64,000 bases of DNA from Brevibacillus laterosporus DSM 25 (lineage in GTDB: Bacteria; Bacillota; Bacilli; Brevibacillales; Brevibacillaceae), in contig NZ_CP017705.1 in assembly GCF_002706795.1 (NCBI RefSeq), forward strand, positions 3,036,501 to 3,100,500. The letters are read 5' to 3'. Below are positions 53,669-62,442 of this stretch, one piece after another. A program made the position numbers and the translations under genes. The notes below the pieces were generated by a model. That model saw nothing but the letters and a program-made list of their open reading frames with translations. It made no database searches and had not been told where the DNA came from. Each line of letters starts with the position of its first letter. Position 1 is the first letter of the stretch.

Positions 53669-54721
53669 ATGGAAGTCAAAACAAAAACCAAAGGGCTTGT
53701 CAAACAAGAGAAGCGGACAGTTGGTTTTATCATTGGATTAGTGATTACCTTACTTATCGCTTTAGTAGCTAGATATCTAGCTCAATTTCCTTTTTTAAGT
53801 ATAATGGGGCAATTGGTAATTGCGATCTTGATCGGGATTACATGGCGTGCAGTGGCTGGTGTTCCACAACAAACGATTGCAGGTACCAATTTTTCTAGCA
53901 AAAAATTGCTTCGGTTCGGTATTATTTTACTTGGTATGCGATTAAATTTGATGGATATTTTATATGCAGGTCCTAAAGTGTTTGCTATGGCAGTATTAGC
54001 CATTGTTTTTGGATTAAGTGTAGTCTATCTATTTACACGCTGGTTTAAAGTAGAAAAGAAATTAGGGATTTTAACGGCATGTGGAACGGCTATTTGTGGT
54101 GCGGCAGCGGTCGTAGCAATTGCTCCGCAAATCAAAGCTAACGATGAGGAAACAGCGATTGGAGCGGCTACCGTTGCTATTTTAGGTACTATTTTCACGC
54201 TTCTGTATACACTTCTCTATCCTTTTCTTGGCTTTACACCAAATGGTTATGGTGTTTTCTCTGGTGCTACCCTACATGAGATAGCACACGTGATTGCAGC
54301 AGCGGCATCTGGCGGAAATAGTGCTGTAGATATTGCTGTCATTGTCAAATTAACTCGAGTTGCTCTCCTTGTCCCTATTGCGATTGGCATAGGAATATGG
54401 AGCAGTCGTTTGGAACAAAAAATGAATGGGGAAACAAATAAACAGTTTTCCTGGAGGTCGCTACCTATTCCGTGGTTTATCTTTGGATTTTTGGCAATGA
54501 GCGCTGTTAACTCACTAGGAATTATTCCTCAAGAAATTGCTACACAAATCGTCAACATCGCATATTTGTTAATCGCGATGGCCATGGCAGGATTAGGGTT
54601 AAATGTAGATTTGGTTGCCTTCAAACGAATGGGACTAAAATCGTTTTCAGCAGGTTTAGTTGGATCGATATTACTTTCCTTATTTGGTTTTGTAATGACG
54701 TTTGCTTTTCATTTAGCTTAA
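53669..54721 (+). CDS. YeiH/UPF0324-family membrane protein, putative sulfate exporter
   Basis: A 350-residue membrane protein with about ten helices. UPF0324 hallmarks: LLRFGIILLGMRLNL, TACGTAICGAAAVVAIAPQI with paired Cys, and FSGATLHEIAHVIAAAA. The fold relates to CPA/BASS carriers; the sulfate annotation in databases is tentative. GGAGAG ribosome site. Upstream are two copies of TCTAATGATAAG (about 53550-53575). Followed by a terminator. Confidence 0.92.
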   Translation: MEVKTKTKGLVKQEKRTVGFIIGLVITLLIALVARYLAQFPFLSIMGQLVIAILIGITWRAVAGVPQQTIAGTNFSSKKLLRFGIILLGMRLNLMDILYAGPKVFAMAVLAIVFGLSVVYLFTRWFKVEKKLGILTACGTAICGAAAVVAIAPQIKANDEETAIGAATVAILGTIFTLLYTLLYPFLGFTPNGYGVFSGATLHEIAHVIAAAASGGNSAVDIAVIVKLTRVALLVPIAIGIGIWSSRLEQKMNGETNKQFSWRSLPIPWFIFGFLAMSAVNSLGIIPQEIATQIVNIAYLLIAMAMAGLGLNVDLVAFKRMGLKSFSAGLVGSILLSLFGFVMTFAFHLA

Positions 54722-54729
54722 TAAAGTGT

Positions 54730-54760
54730 CTCCATTCCCATTGGGAGTGGAGTTTTTTTA
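54730..54760 (+). terminator. Terminator after the YeiH gene
   Basis: CTCCATTCCC pairs with GGGAGTGGAG, then seven T. Confidence 0.92.
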
Positions 54761-54895
54761 TCTAGGAGGACGTAAATTGAACGGGATTTTTCTCCCAACA
54801 TTATTTCACAGCAATTCTAGCTGTTACAAGCTTGTGAACAAGATTAGTTTGCTGTATGCTTCAAATATCGGAAGTATTAAAGGGGAGTATAAGGT

Positions 54896-55222
54896 ATGCA
54901 TTACTACGGAAATGAAACGATTATGTCGATAACGCAAGCCATTCATTTAAAACCAAATGAAATTAGGGTTCTTGAATGGGTTCGTACCTATGAATATGTA
55001 GAAAATACGTATGGTGTGGATGAGAATGTACCCGTCTTTTTGGAGATACAGATTATACAAGATGGGGTTCGTGTCCAGAAGAATCAAATTACAGATTTTC
55101 CTGATTTCACATGTTTACAAATGGAGATACATACCGATATTGAATCAGCTCTTCGTGTTTTTAAAGAGTGGGCTGATGAGATTATCAACCGCTTGAAAGA
55201 ACAAGGAACAGCCATCGAGTAA
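54896..55222 (+). CDS. Hypothetical protein, first gene of a three-gene operon
   Basis: A 108-residue acidic soluble protein with no signal peptide. GGGGAG lies about nine bases before the ATG. Predicted beta strands in the middle (PVFLEIQIIQDGVRV) and an amphipathic helix near the end (SALRVFKEWADEIINRL). I do not recognise it. The next gene starts 12 bases later, so the three genes to 56175 are probably one operon. Confidence 0.7.
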   Translation: MHYYGNETIMSITQAIHLKPNEIRVLEWVRTYEYVENTYGVDENVPVFLEIQIIQDGVRVQKNQITDFPDFTCLQMEIHTDIESALRVFKEWADEIINRLKEQGTAIE

Positions 55223-55234
55223 GGGGATGAGTGT

Positions 55235-55789
55235 ATGCGTGATACAAATAGCCGATACGGAAACCTACCTCCGCGGCCCCCTGCTTTATTATTTCAGATT
55301 GTTCAAAAATTTTACCGTGGGGCTGTAAGTCATTATCCGGTCATTGAGCTAGCTAAAGAACAACTACGTTTAGCTGTATTTGAATGGGAGGCTTGTATAG
55401 AGACAAGAAGTAACGACGAATTAGAAGCGGAGGAGTTGGTTCAAAAAGCGCTTACTACTTTGTTTCTTGAGTTTCACTTTTACGTGACATGTTGGTTGCA
55501 AATTGACCTAGCGCTACATCGCTTATGTAACCACCAGAATGGATCTGTGTTTTGTCGATTGAAGCAGCGTTTTTCCGATGACATAGAAAGGCATCTTGCT
55601 GTACGGCATTGTGTAGATGATACGCAAGCGTGTGTTTTGGCTCAAATGGAACACACTGAGGGCGATTTAAGTCAGCTTGCAAATGATATCTACTGGTTTG
55701 ATGGCCAACTGTTTACTGTTGATACGACTAGTCTACATACACTTAATGAGCTATATCGTTCCATTATGGAGAAAAGAGGAAACGTATGA
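55235..55789 (+). CDS. Hypothetical helical protein
   Basis: A 184-residue soluble protein, probably all-helical, with several Cys and His (FHFYVTCWLQIDLALHRL, RHCVDDTQACVLAQMEH). AAGGGGATGAG ribosome site. Its stop overlaps the next start (ATGA), a sign of coupled expression. No recognised family; the Cys/His content suggests possible metal binding, but this is inference. Confidence 0.72.
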   Translation: MRDTNSRYGNLPPRPPALLFQIVQKFYRGAVSHYPVIELAKEQLRLAVFEWEACIETRSNDELEAEELVQKALTTLFLEFHFYVTCWLQIDLALHRLCNHQNGSVFCRLKQRFSDDIERHLAVRHCVDDTQACVLAQMEHTEGDLSQLANDIYWFDGQLFTVDTTSLHTLNELYRSIMEKRGNV

Positions 55790-56175
55790 AAATGGGCTGG
55801 AAAGTGAGCAGTGTACTATTAGGTATTTTCGTTGTTTATCTGTGGATCATTCATTTACCGTATCCTCCGTTACCCATTGCATCCATGCCGGTCGAACAAG
55901 CAATGGCTATGGTAAAGGAACATCCTAAGCAGCTGGTCAGCCTCGGAAAAGAAGGTGGATATGAGTATTATATGATGGAAGGAACTCAAAAAGAGGCGGC
56001 AGAAAGATTAAAACAGCAAATGGCTCAAAGAGGATACCAATTTATAGAGCAACAAGGGGGAGGGTACTTTTTTGAACGTAATGGCCAAAAACAGGTGATT
56101 ACAAGTAACATGTGGACTGGCAAGTATGTTATCTTGAAGACGGCGAACCCTCTCGAAAAGGAGAGGGAAGGATAG
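55786..56175 (+). CDS. Hypothetical membrane-anchored protein
   Basis: A 129-residue protein starting in the ATGA overlap with the previous gene. One N-terminal hydrophobic segment (about 7-25) followed by a proline-rich turn and an extracellular part of about 95 residues with a helix (QKEAAERLKQQMAQRG) and a strand-turn-strand (YQFIEQQGGGYFFERNG). Probably anchored outside the membrane. Function unknown. Confidence 0.72.
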   Translation: MKMGWKVSSVLLGIFVVYLWIIHLPYPPLPIASMPVEQAMAMVKEHPKQLVSLGKEGGYEYYMMEGTQKEAAERLKQQMAQRGYQFIEQQGGGYFFERNGQKQVITSNMWTGKYVILKTANPLEKEREG

Positions 56176-56183
56176 ACCCATCT

Positions 56184-56645
56184 CTATATCAATGGTGAAG
56201 CTGCAATCGGACAGGTTTGCTCGTCTTCAGAGCTCTTTTCTTTCGATTTAACTTGCAATAGATTTTCCACGATATATAAGTGCAGAGCATTATATGATTT
56301 GTTACGGAAATGCCGGAAAATCAAAAAGACTAACAACGTGACAAAACCAACAATAAGGACAGAGAGCAAAGGGATGCTATTAGCAATGTAATGTGTTAGC
56401 TTGCTGGAAAATATGATGAAGACGATAGGTACGGTAGAAAAACAAAACGGTATGTATCCGAGCTGAGCTTCTGTTTTTTTGATAGCAGCACAGAGAATGC
56501 GCAGTTCATGAACGGTGAGTGTCTCATAAAAGTGCCAGATTTCTTCAATTTCTAACAGATCCTCACTACATTGAACAGCAATCTGTTGTGAATCGTAGCG
56601 CCTAAGAGATTTATATAGTTTGCGAAAGTCTCCATACGGCTTCAT
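56184..56645 (-). CDS. Hypothetical protein with two membrane segments
   Basis: A 153-residue protein convergent with the previous gene (9-base gap). A soluble helical N-terminus (HFYETLTVHELRILCAAIKK) is followed by two membrane helices (about 75-95 and 100-120) and a charged C-terminus. GGAGG ribosome site with good spacing. I recognise no family. Confidence 0.72.
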   Translation of the reverse strand: MKPYGDFRKLYKSLRRYDSQQIAVQCSEDLLEIEEIWHFYETLTVHELRILCAAIKKTEAQLGYIPFCFSTVPIVFIIFSSKLTHYIANSIPLLSVLIVGFVTLLVFLIFRHFRNKSYNALHLYIVENLLQVKSKEKSSEDEQTCPIAASPLI

Positions 56646-56666
56646 ATTCAGCCTCCTTCCTAAGTA

Positions 56667-56700
56667 TAAAAAAGACCGCCTGTCGAGAGCGGTCTTTTTG
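56667..56700 (-). terminator. Terminator of the SASP-like repeat gene
   Basis: AAAGACCGC pairs with GCGGTCTTT, with T/A runs on both sides; serves the minus-strand gene above it. Confidence 0.88.
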
Positions 56701-56726
56701 TTTACGACTAGGTAATAGGGTAAGAA

Positions 56727-57815
56727 TTACAAGCCGCTATAAGAGTGTAGTGTACCGTATCCACCAGCGTTTTGAGCTCTTACTTCTTGAGCATTGGTAC
56801 CTGCGAATCCATTTTGGAAAATGTTTTGAGCAGGAGAACTATAGTTTTGATAGCTTTGTTGAGCTTGCTGAGAAAAAGCTGGGGTTGCATATCCGCTGTT
56901 AATACCGCTGCCCATGCTTTGAGTAACAGCAGAAGCAGGTAGACTTGCATTCAATTGACGTACTTCTTGAACATTTGTGCCAGCGAAACCAGGTTGGAAT
57001 ACACTGTTGGCTCCAGCATAGCTCACTGGACTGCTATAGGAAGGAGTCTGAAATTGATATGATTGTGTTTGTGGCGTGTAGGATTGGTACGGCTGTTGAG
57101 CTACAGCAGGCAGGGAATAACCGGCATTAAGCGCTTGTACCTCATTTGCATTCGTACCTGCAAAACCTTGATTAAACACACTGTTAATGTTACTGTTCAA
57201 GCCTTGAGATAATGCGGTTCCTGCATGAGTTGCGTTTAATTGACGTACTTCCTGAGTATTGGTACCAGCAAAACCAGGTTGGAATACGCTGTTCGCACCA
57301 GTATATCCGCCTTGTACTCCATAGTTTTGGTTACCTGAAGAGAATTGTCCATAGGCTAGGTTTGCTAGGTTTGCAACACCTGGTGTAGGTTGACCTGCGT
57401 TGAGAGCTCGAACCTCTTGAACATTGGTACCAGCAAAACCAGGTTGGAATACGCTATTTGCACCAGCATATCCACCTTGTGTTCCATAATTTTGATTACC
57501 ATAAGAAGAGAATTGTCCGTAAGCTTGATTTGCTAAAGTTGGAGCAGGTTGACCTGCATTCAGAGCTCGAACCTCTTGAACATCTGTACCAGCAAAACCG
57601 GGGTTATAGACACTGTTAGCGGATCCAAAACCGCTTTGTGTCCCAAATGCTGGATTCGATACTTGGCTAAAGGATTGGTTTGTTGGATAAAAGCTATTGT
57701 TCAAAGCTTTTACTTCCTGCACATTTGTACCAGCGAAATTTGGGTTGAAGATCGAGCTTGCAGGTCCAGAGATTTGGTTGTAAGCAGAAGCATTATAATT
57801 TTGATTGTAGGTCAT
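56727..57815 (-). CDS. Gamma-type SASP-like protein with seven repeats
   Basis: A 362-residue protein rich in Gln, Asn, Ala, Ser, Tyr and Gly. Start ATG 57815 lies eight bases after AGGAGG; the GTG at 57824 touches the site. Seven copies of a core like NSVFQPGFAGTNVQEVRALN are spread through the whole length with spacers of about 15-50 residues. The core resembles the repeat of gamma-type small acid-soluble spore proteins (EFASETNAQEVRKQN), which are storage proteins degraded at germination. It is about four times longer than usual SspE and much richer in Tyr/Gly. Likely spore core or spore surface. Monocistronic. Confidence 0.75.
   Translation of the reverse strand: MTYNQNYNASAYNQISGPASSIFNPNFAGTNVQEVKALNNSFYPTNQSFSQVSNPAFGTQSGFGSANSVYNPGFAGTDVQEVRALNAGQPAPTLANQAYGQFSSYGNQNYGTQGGYAGANSVFQPGFAGTNVQEVRALNAGQPTPGVANLANLAYGQFSSGNQNYGVQGGYTGANSVFQPGFAGTNTQEVRQLNATHAGTALSQGLNSNINSVFNQGFAGTNANEVQALNAGYSLPAVAQQPYQSYTPQTQSYQFQTPSYSSPVSYAGANSVFQPGFAGTNVQEVRQLNASLPASAVTQSMGSGINSGYATPAFSQQAQQSYQNYSSPAQNIFQNGFAGTNAQEVRAQNAGGYGTLHSYSGL
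56740..57780 (-). repeat. Seven-copy protein repeat in the SASP-like gene
   Basis: Copies of the GFAGTN(x)QEVR(x)LNA core lie about 90-190 bases apart; several neighbouring copies are near-identical at the DNA level. Confidence 0.85.
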
Positions 57816-57909
57816 GTTGACCACCTCCTACCTTCAGTTTTTACCAACAGAGGAAACTCAATGCATACAAAGGAAAAAATTTTCGTTTTTATCTTACATT
57901 CCAGTTGTT

Positions 57910-59409
57910 CTAGGATATATCAATTTTTTCTTCTTCTTGTTTTGTAAGCTGTTCTTCTCGATCAGAACGCTCTTCTGAAAATAGCTGCTTAATCCTCTCC
58001 TGCTCCGTTTTAGGCCCAAGTACGTACAAGATATCGCCTGATTTTAAAATGGTATCTCCCTTAGGGATTAGCAATTTTTTACCTCTGATAATCGCGTTTA
58101 CCAATGCCTGATCAGATAATTGTAGATCGAGTAGATTGGTACCCACTACGTTGCTGTTTTCCCGAATGTGAACTTCAATCATTTCAGCGTTTGTTTTTGC
58201 AAGAGAAACCAGCTCTAGGCTATAGGGAGTTACTTTCTTTTCTCCTTTAGAAAAACCAAACCATTTAGCGAGAGGCGAAATAGTTGCCCCTTGAATGAGA
58301 GCAGAGGTTAAGACAACGAAAAAGACCACATTAAAGATTAACTGAGCATTCGCTAGCCCAGCAATCAATGGATAAGTAGCTAATACGATCGGGACAGCAC
58401 CGCGTAAACCTGACCAAGCAATAAAGGCTCGTTCTTTACTAGTGAACTTCATACCAAGCGTGCTTACATAAACCCCGATAGGTCGTGCTATAAACATTAG
58501 TAGAAAAGAAAGTGCAATGCCTTGCCAAATCACTTGTAATAAATCTGATGGAAAAACTAACAAACCTAACAGGATAAACATCAGGATTTGCATCATCCAG
58601 GCAAAAGCTTCGTTAAAGCGTAAGATAGAGTGTCGATAGGGAATTTCTACATTTCCTACAAAGACAGCCATCACATAAACAGCGAGTAATCCACTTCCAC
58701 CCAATATGGAGGTGGCACCGTAAGCTAGAACTGCCAGTGCAATAGACAGTACGGGATAGAGACCGGATGAATCCAGATTAATATTTTTAATGAGCATAGT
58801 GGAGATTTTGCCTAACAAATAACCCATTATCAGACCTAAACCCATTTCCCATAAGAATTCTACTATCATTGAGAATAAATTAACTTCTGGATGCTGCATT
58901 AATTCTATAAGGGCGATGGTCAAAAACATGGCCATCGGATCATTTGTGCCTGATTCTGCTTCCAGTACAGAAGTCAGTCGCTTTTTTATATTTTTATTGC
59001 CTAATACAGCAAAGACGGCAGCGGCATCTGTAGAACCAACAATTGCTCCAAATAATAGACCTTCAGTCCAAGACAAACCTAAAATAAACTTGGCACATGC
59101 ACCAATCAGAAAAGTGGTAAGAACAACACCTATGGTTGCTAAGGAGAGAGAGGGTTTGGCCACAGCACGAATGTCAGTCCATTTCGTCTGCATGCCACCA
59201 TCGAACAAAATAATGATAAGGGCGAGAATACCGAAGAGTTGTGTTAACGAGGCATTATCGTAATAAATGAATTTACTCAGGACCATTCCGACTCCAACGA
59301 AAAAAACAAGGGAAGGAAGGCCGATCCGTGATGAAAATTTGGCCGTAACAACGCCAGTAACCAATAGAACAGCGAGGAGCAAAATGATATTATCCGTTGT
59401 GAAAATCAA
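57910..59409 (-). CDS. Cation/proton antiporter (CPA1, NhaP2/CvrA-like) with TrkA-C domain
   Basis: A 499-residue transporter. Start TTG 59409 follows AAAGGAG by eleven bases; the ATG at 59436 lies upstream of that site. Twelve or so helices with the CPA1 signatures FDGGMQTKW, GSTDAAAVFAVL and LEAESGTNDPMAMFL (the conserved ND pair) and SGLRGAVPIVLATYP. After a cytoplasmic link the C-terminal 90 residues are a TrkA-C/RCK-C domain (VGTNLLDLQLSD, PKGDTILKSGDILYVLG) that binds nucleotide or ion regulators, typical of K+/H+ antiporters. Monocistronic. Confidence 0.92.
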   Translation of the reverse strand: MIFTTDNIILLLAVLLVTGVVTAKFSSRIGLPSLVFFVGVGMVLSKFIYYDNASLTQLFGILALIIILFDGGMQTKWTDIRAVAKPSLSLATIGVVLTTFLIGACAKFILGLSWTEGLLFGAIVGSTDAAAVFAVLGNKNIKKRLTSVLEAESGTNDPMAMFLTIALIELMQHPEVNLFSMIVEFLWEMGLGLIMGYLLGKISTMLIKNINLDSSGLYPVLSIALAVLAYGATSILGGSGLLAVYVMAVFVGNVEIPYRHSILRFNEAFAWMMQILMFILLGLLVFPSDLLQVIWQGIALSFLLMFIARPIGVYVSTLGMKFTSKERAFIAWSGLRGAVPIVLATYPLIAGLANAQLIFNVVFFVVLTSALIQGATISPLAKWFGFSKGEKKVTPYSLELVSLAKTNAEMIEVHIRENSNVVGTNLLDLQLSDQALVNAIIRGKKLLIPKGDTILKSGDILYVLGPKTEQERIKQLFSEERSDREEQLTKQEEEKIDIS

Positions 59410-59750
59410 CCATACACCAACTCCTTTAGATAACATATAAGTAAGAAAAATGTTCTGTGTGATATTTGTTACATGATAGCCTTTCTTTTAAATGTACACG
59501 AAACTGAGGGAGATGCAACATTTTAGATGGACTTTTGTGCTTTTTTATAATAAATCTCATAAAAAAGAACGTTTATATCTTGGTTTTTGTTGTGATCTCT
59601 GAATTAAGCGTAACATTACGCCTTGTTTTTGATGAAAAACGTAAAGCTTATGTAAAGATAATTTCATTATTATAATGGTAGTAGAGTAGGTATAGAAAAA
59701 TACCCCTCCTAATAGGAAGGGAAGGGCTGAATTCATGTAAGGAGCCTTTT
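59410..59750. other. Intergenic region between antiporter and YheD-like genes
   Basis: A terminator-like minus-strand hairpin lies at 59693-59722 for the ATP-grasp cluster. The rest is AT-rich and probably holds the antiporter promoter; no gene is supported. Confidence 0.6.
59693..59722 (-). terminator. Terminator of the YheC/YheD gene cluster
   Basis: On the minus strand CCCTTCCT pairs with AGGAGGGG around TATT, followed by TATTTTT. Confidence 0.65.
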
Positions 59751-61034
59751 TCACTTACACATGTGTTGCGAGTAATAAATAATGTTGCGTAGTGAGGCAC
59801 GGCGAATATCTGGTTCATCAAATTTTTCTGGCTTGGAATTTGCTTCGAAAAACCAGATATCACCCTCAGATGTTATTCCTAAATCCATAGACATCTCAGC
59901 AAGATCTCTCATATTCTGCTGTAGGGCCTTAGCTATAACGAGTACAATATTTCGAATGTTTTGTTGGATGAAAATGGCCCACTCTTCCCCAAAAATTTTG
60001 GGAAGGATTTTATCTGGCGAAAGAATAGTACCCCCACGTGGGACATGGGTGGTAATGCTTCGGGCCCCTGCTTGGCGAATGCCTACTCCAGTTATATCCC
60101 AATGCCCCTGACCATTTTTTTGTGTAAGGACACGCACATCAAATGGTCGATTATTATAGGTAGCAAGCATGATGCCCTGCTGAATGATATAGGGTTTCCG
60201 CTGCAGAATTGGCCAAAGATATGTCCATAGTTCATCTAGATCGTAAAATGATCTGTATAGTGATTTTTGTTGATGAACACGGCGTAAAATCCAGATATTA
60301 TCGTGTTTTTCAAGACGCATGATTCCTCGCCCAGCTTTTCCACGTATAGGTTTTAGGTAAAGTACATCATGTTTTTTAGCAAAGGACTTCAATCGCTCAC
60401 ATGAATCTAATGTATAAGTATCGGGCAAGAAAGGAACGATTTCCTTCCTGGATTGTAGGATGGTAAATAAGCTTTCCTTATCGAAAAACTGACGGTTGAA
60501 GAGTGTCACGTTCTTCAGTTGTGAGATGCGTTTGAGAGTTTCTTGCATGTGCTCTTTTTCCTCCACTGCTCGTGTTGGAATTCGATTATATATAACATGA
60601 GGAAAGGGAGTTTCAAACCTTTGCCAGTATTCTCTACGTTGATCGTATAAGTAACCTCGTATTCTATAAGTTTCCCAGTCTATACCGTCTGGAGTGAATA
60701 CAAACACGAGTGCTCCTAGCTTTTGTCCCGTTTTACTTATCTCCTGAAAATTTTCCCTATTTCCTTTAAATGACTCGCCTTTGCCAGAAGTAAGAATGCC
60801 GATAAGAGGAGCAATCTGCAACACATTGTTATACATGCTCCATCTGATGCGGGTACGATAGCGACCTGTTACAGTAGGAACTAATCCTAGGTTTAATGTT
60901 TGCTCGACGTGGAGCGGACCCAATGGCACGGTGATACGTTGTGTGGTACTAAGCGGGATGGGAAAGCGGGTACCCTCTACATACCATTGTCCTGAGGGGA
61001 GTATGGTCAGCCAACCGGATTGCCAGTGGGACAT
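59751..61034 (-). CDS. YheC/YheD-family ATP-grasp protein (last of the cluster)
   Basis: A 427-residue cytoplasmic or spore-associated protein. An N-terminal domain of about 90 residues precedes the linker (APLIGILTSGKGESFKG) and an ATP-grasp fold: VLYLKPIRGKAGRGIMRL, the RPFDVRVLTQKNGQGHW core and DLGITSEGDIWFFEANSKPEK. The last motif holds metal ligands (Asp, Glu, Asn). GGAGGAG ribosome site. YheC and YheD of B. subtilis are forespore-expressed, coat-associated proteins of unknown chemistry. Separated by 28 bases from the upstream copy. Confidence 0.9.
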   Translation of the reverse strand: MSHWQSGWLTILPSGQWYVEGTRFPIPLSTTQRITVPLGPLHVEQTLNLGLVPTVTGRYRTRIRWSMYNNVLQIAPLIGILTSGKGESFKGNRENFQEISKTGQKLGALVFVFTPDGIDWETYRIRGYLYDQRREYWQRFETPFPHVIYNRIPTRAVEEKEHMQETLKRISQLKNVTLFNRQFFDKESLFTILQSRKEIVPFLPDTYTLDSCERLKSFAKKHDVLYLKPIRGKAGRGIMRLEKHDNIWILRRVHQQKSLYRSFYDLDELWTYLWPILQRKPYIIQQGIMLATYNNRPFDVRVLTQKNGQGHWDITGVGIRQAGARSITTHVPRGGTILSPDKILPKIFGEEWAIFIQQNIRNIVLVIAKALQQNMRDLAEMSMDLGITSEGDIWFFEANSKPEKFDEPDIRRASLRNIIYYSQHMCK

Positions 61035-61062
61035 TAGAAACTCCTCCTTCCTTCAGCCCGTG

Positions 61063-62436
61063 TTAAAAATTAGCTAAATAGCGACTGTAATCAACGAGTA
61101 AACTACGCGACATTTCATCTGCTTGTTTTAGACGGGCATGTTTAAAAATAGAACGTCCTGGTTTAGAGTTAGCTTCGAACATCCAAATATTCCCTTCCTT
61201 ATCGATACCTATATCTAGACCGAGTTCACCTAGATTCGTGCCATAAGCAAACTCAATCGCATTGGCTAAGCGAATAGAAGCTTCACGAACGCGTTTTTCT
61301 AAAGTGTGATGCTGTTCTGGGAATAGAGTCTCTAGTAGTTCTTTACCTGGAATGATCCTTCCTCCAGTGCGAACGTGGGTAGTGACACTTCCAACACCAG
61401 CTACTTTGGCAGCTATACAGGAGACGACCCAACTATTTTCCACGTTTTTATGCAAATGAACTCGGAAGTCAAGTGGACGACCTGAATAGGTGCATAAATC
61501 AATGCCTTGCTGAATCAAGTAGTTACTTGCTCGGCGTGTTTGAAACACATGCTGATACAATTTGGGTAATTTCTGAAAGCGTCGGGTGACGTTACCTGCT
61601 CCGCTATGGTAAGAGAGCTGGTATCCCTTTGTAAGTTGCTTTATTTTTAATATTCCATACCCGAGACTACCATCTTTCGGTTTTAGATAGACCATAGAAT
61701 ATTTGTCAAGCATGCTTTTTAACATGGTGAGTGTAGGAGCTACTTGAGTTTCTGGAATGAACTCATTTATTTCCGGCATAGGATACAAGCGTTGATGAAC
61801 GCCCCATTTGTCAAAGAATCCAATATTAAACATGGGAACAAAATTTTCATTGGCTACGCGAGATTTAAAATCCTTGACGGACTCCTGGCGCTCCGCTGCA
61901 CGAGAGGGAACGCGATCATACAATACATCTGGCATGGCAGTCCAAAATCTTTTCCATACGTACTGCCCCTTATTAGAAGAGCGCAAGAACCAGCCGTATA
62001 CTCGATTAGATGACCAATCTACATCATTGGGTGAAAAGATAAAATAATAGACCCCTTTTCCTTTCTGAGCAGACAATAATTTTTGGAAAAAGCCAGATCT
62101 AGGCCCAATAGGTGCTCTACCTCCATCGCGTATACCTGTGGTGATGATACCGATGGATGGGCCAACGCGAATTGTTCCATCTTCGTATTTTAAATGGATC
62201 ATACCGGTATGAGGGATGGATAAGGCTTCTTTTAGTGGTGATGTTACTTTGACTTGATTACCGGATTTTTGCTTTTTATCTTCAATAATGATTCCATGTA
62301 CCGTTATTTGCCCGTGCGAGAAAGCAACTCGTTGTCGATTCTTAAATCCCCAGTCCCGGCATAGATGGGAAGGGAGCACGATGCCTTTGATACGGGAGTA
62401 GGTAAGAAATCGTAACCGTACTGAGATGGTTTCCAT
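61063..62436 (-). CDS. YheC/YheD-family ATP-grasp protein
   Basis: A 457-residue member with a full N-terminal domain (about 100 residues, HxxCRDWGFKNRQRVAF-type start), then GPSIGIITTGIRDGG and the ATP-grasp core: MVYLKPKDGSLGYGILKI, RPLDFRVHLHKNVENSW, and LGLDIGIDKEGNIWMFEANS. TAGGAGGTTAGGAG ribosome site. It is similar in length to B. subtilis YheD (about 450). Six bases separate it from the gene upstream. Confidence 0.9.
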   Translation of the reverse strand: METISVRLRFLTYSRIKGIVLPSHLCRDWGFKNRQRVAFSHGQITVHGIIIEDKKQKSGNQVKVTSPLKEALSIPHTGMIHLKYEDGTIRVGPSIGIITTGIRDGGRAPIGPRSGFFQKLLSAQKGKGVYYFIFSPNDVDWSSNRVYGWFLRSSNKGQYVWKRFWTAMPDVLYDRVPSRAAERQESVKDFKSRVANENFVPMFNIGFFDKWGVHQRLYPMPEINEFIPETQVAPTLTMLKSMLDKYSMVYLKPKDGSLGYGILKIKQLTKGYQLSYHSGAGNVTRRFQKLPKLYQHVFQTRRASNYLIQQGIDLCTYSGRPLDFRVHLHKNVENSWVVSCIAAKVAGVGSVTTHVRTGGRIIPGKELLETLFPEQHHTLEKRVREASIRLANAIEFAYGTNLGELGLDIGIDKEGNIWMFEANSKPGRSIFKHARLKQADEMSRSLLVDYSRYLANF

Positions 62437-62442
62437 GTACTC

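Noticed and set aside
59557-59754. 65-codon minus-strand ORF
   Set aside because: Lies across the probable terminator of the ATP-grasp cluster; composition looks random.
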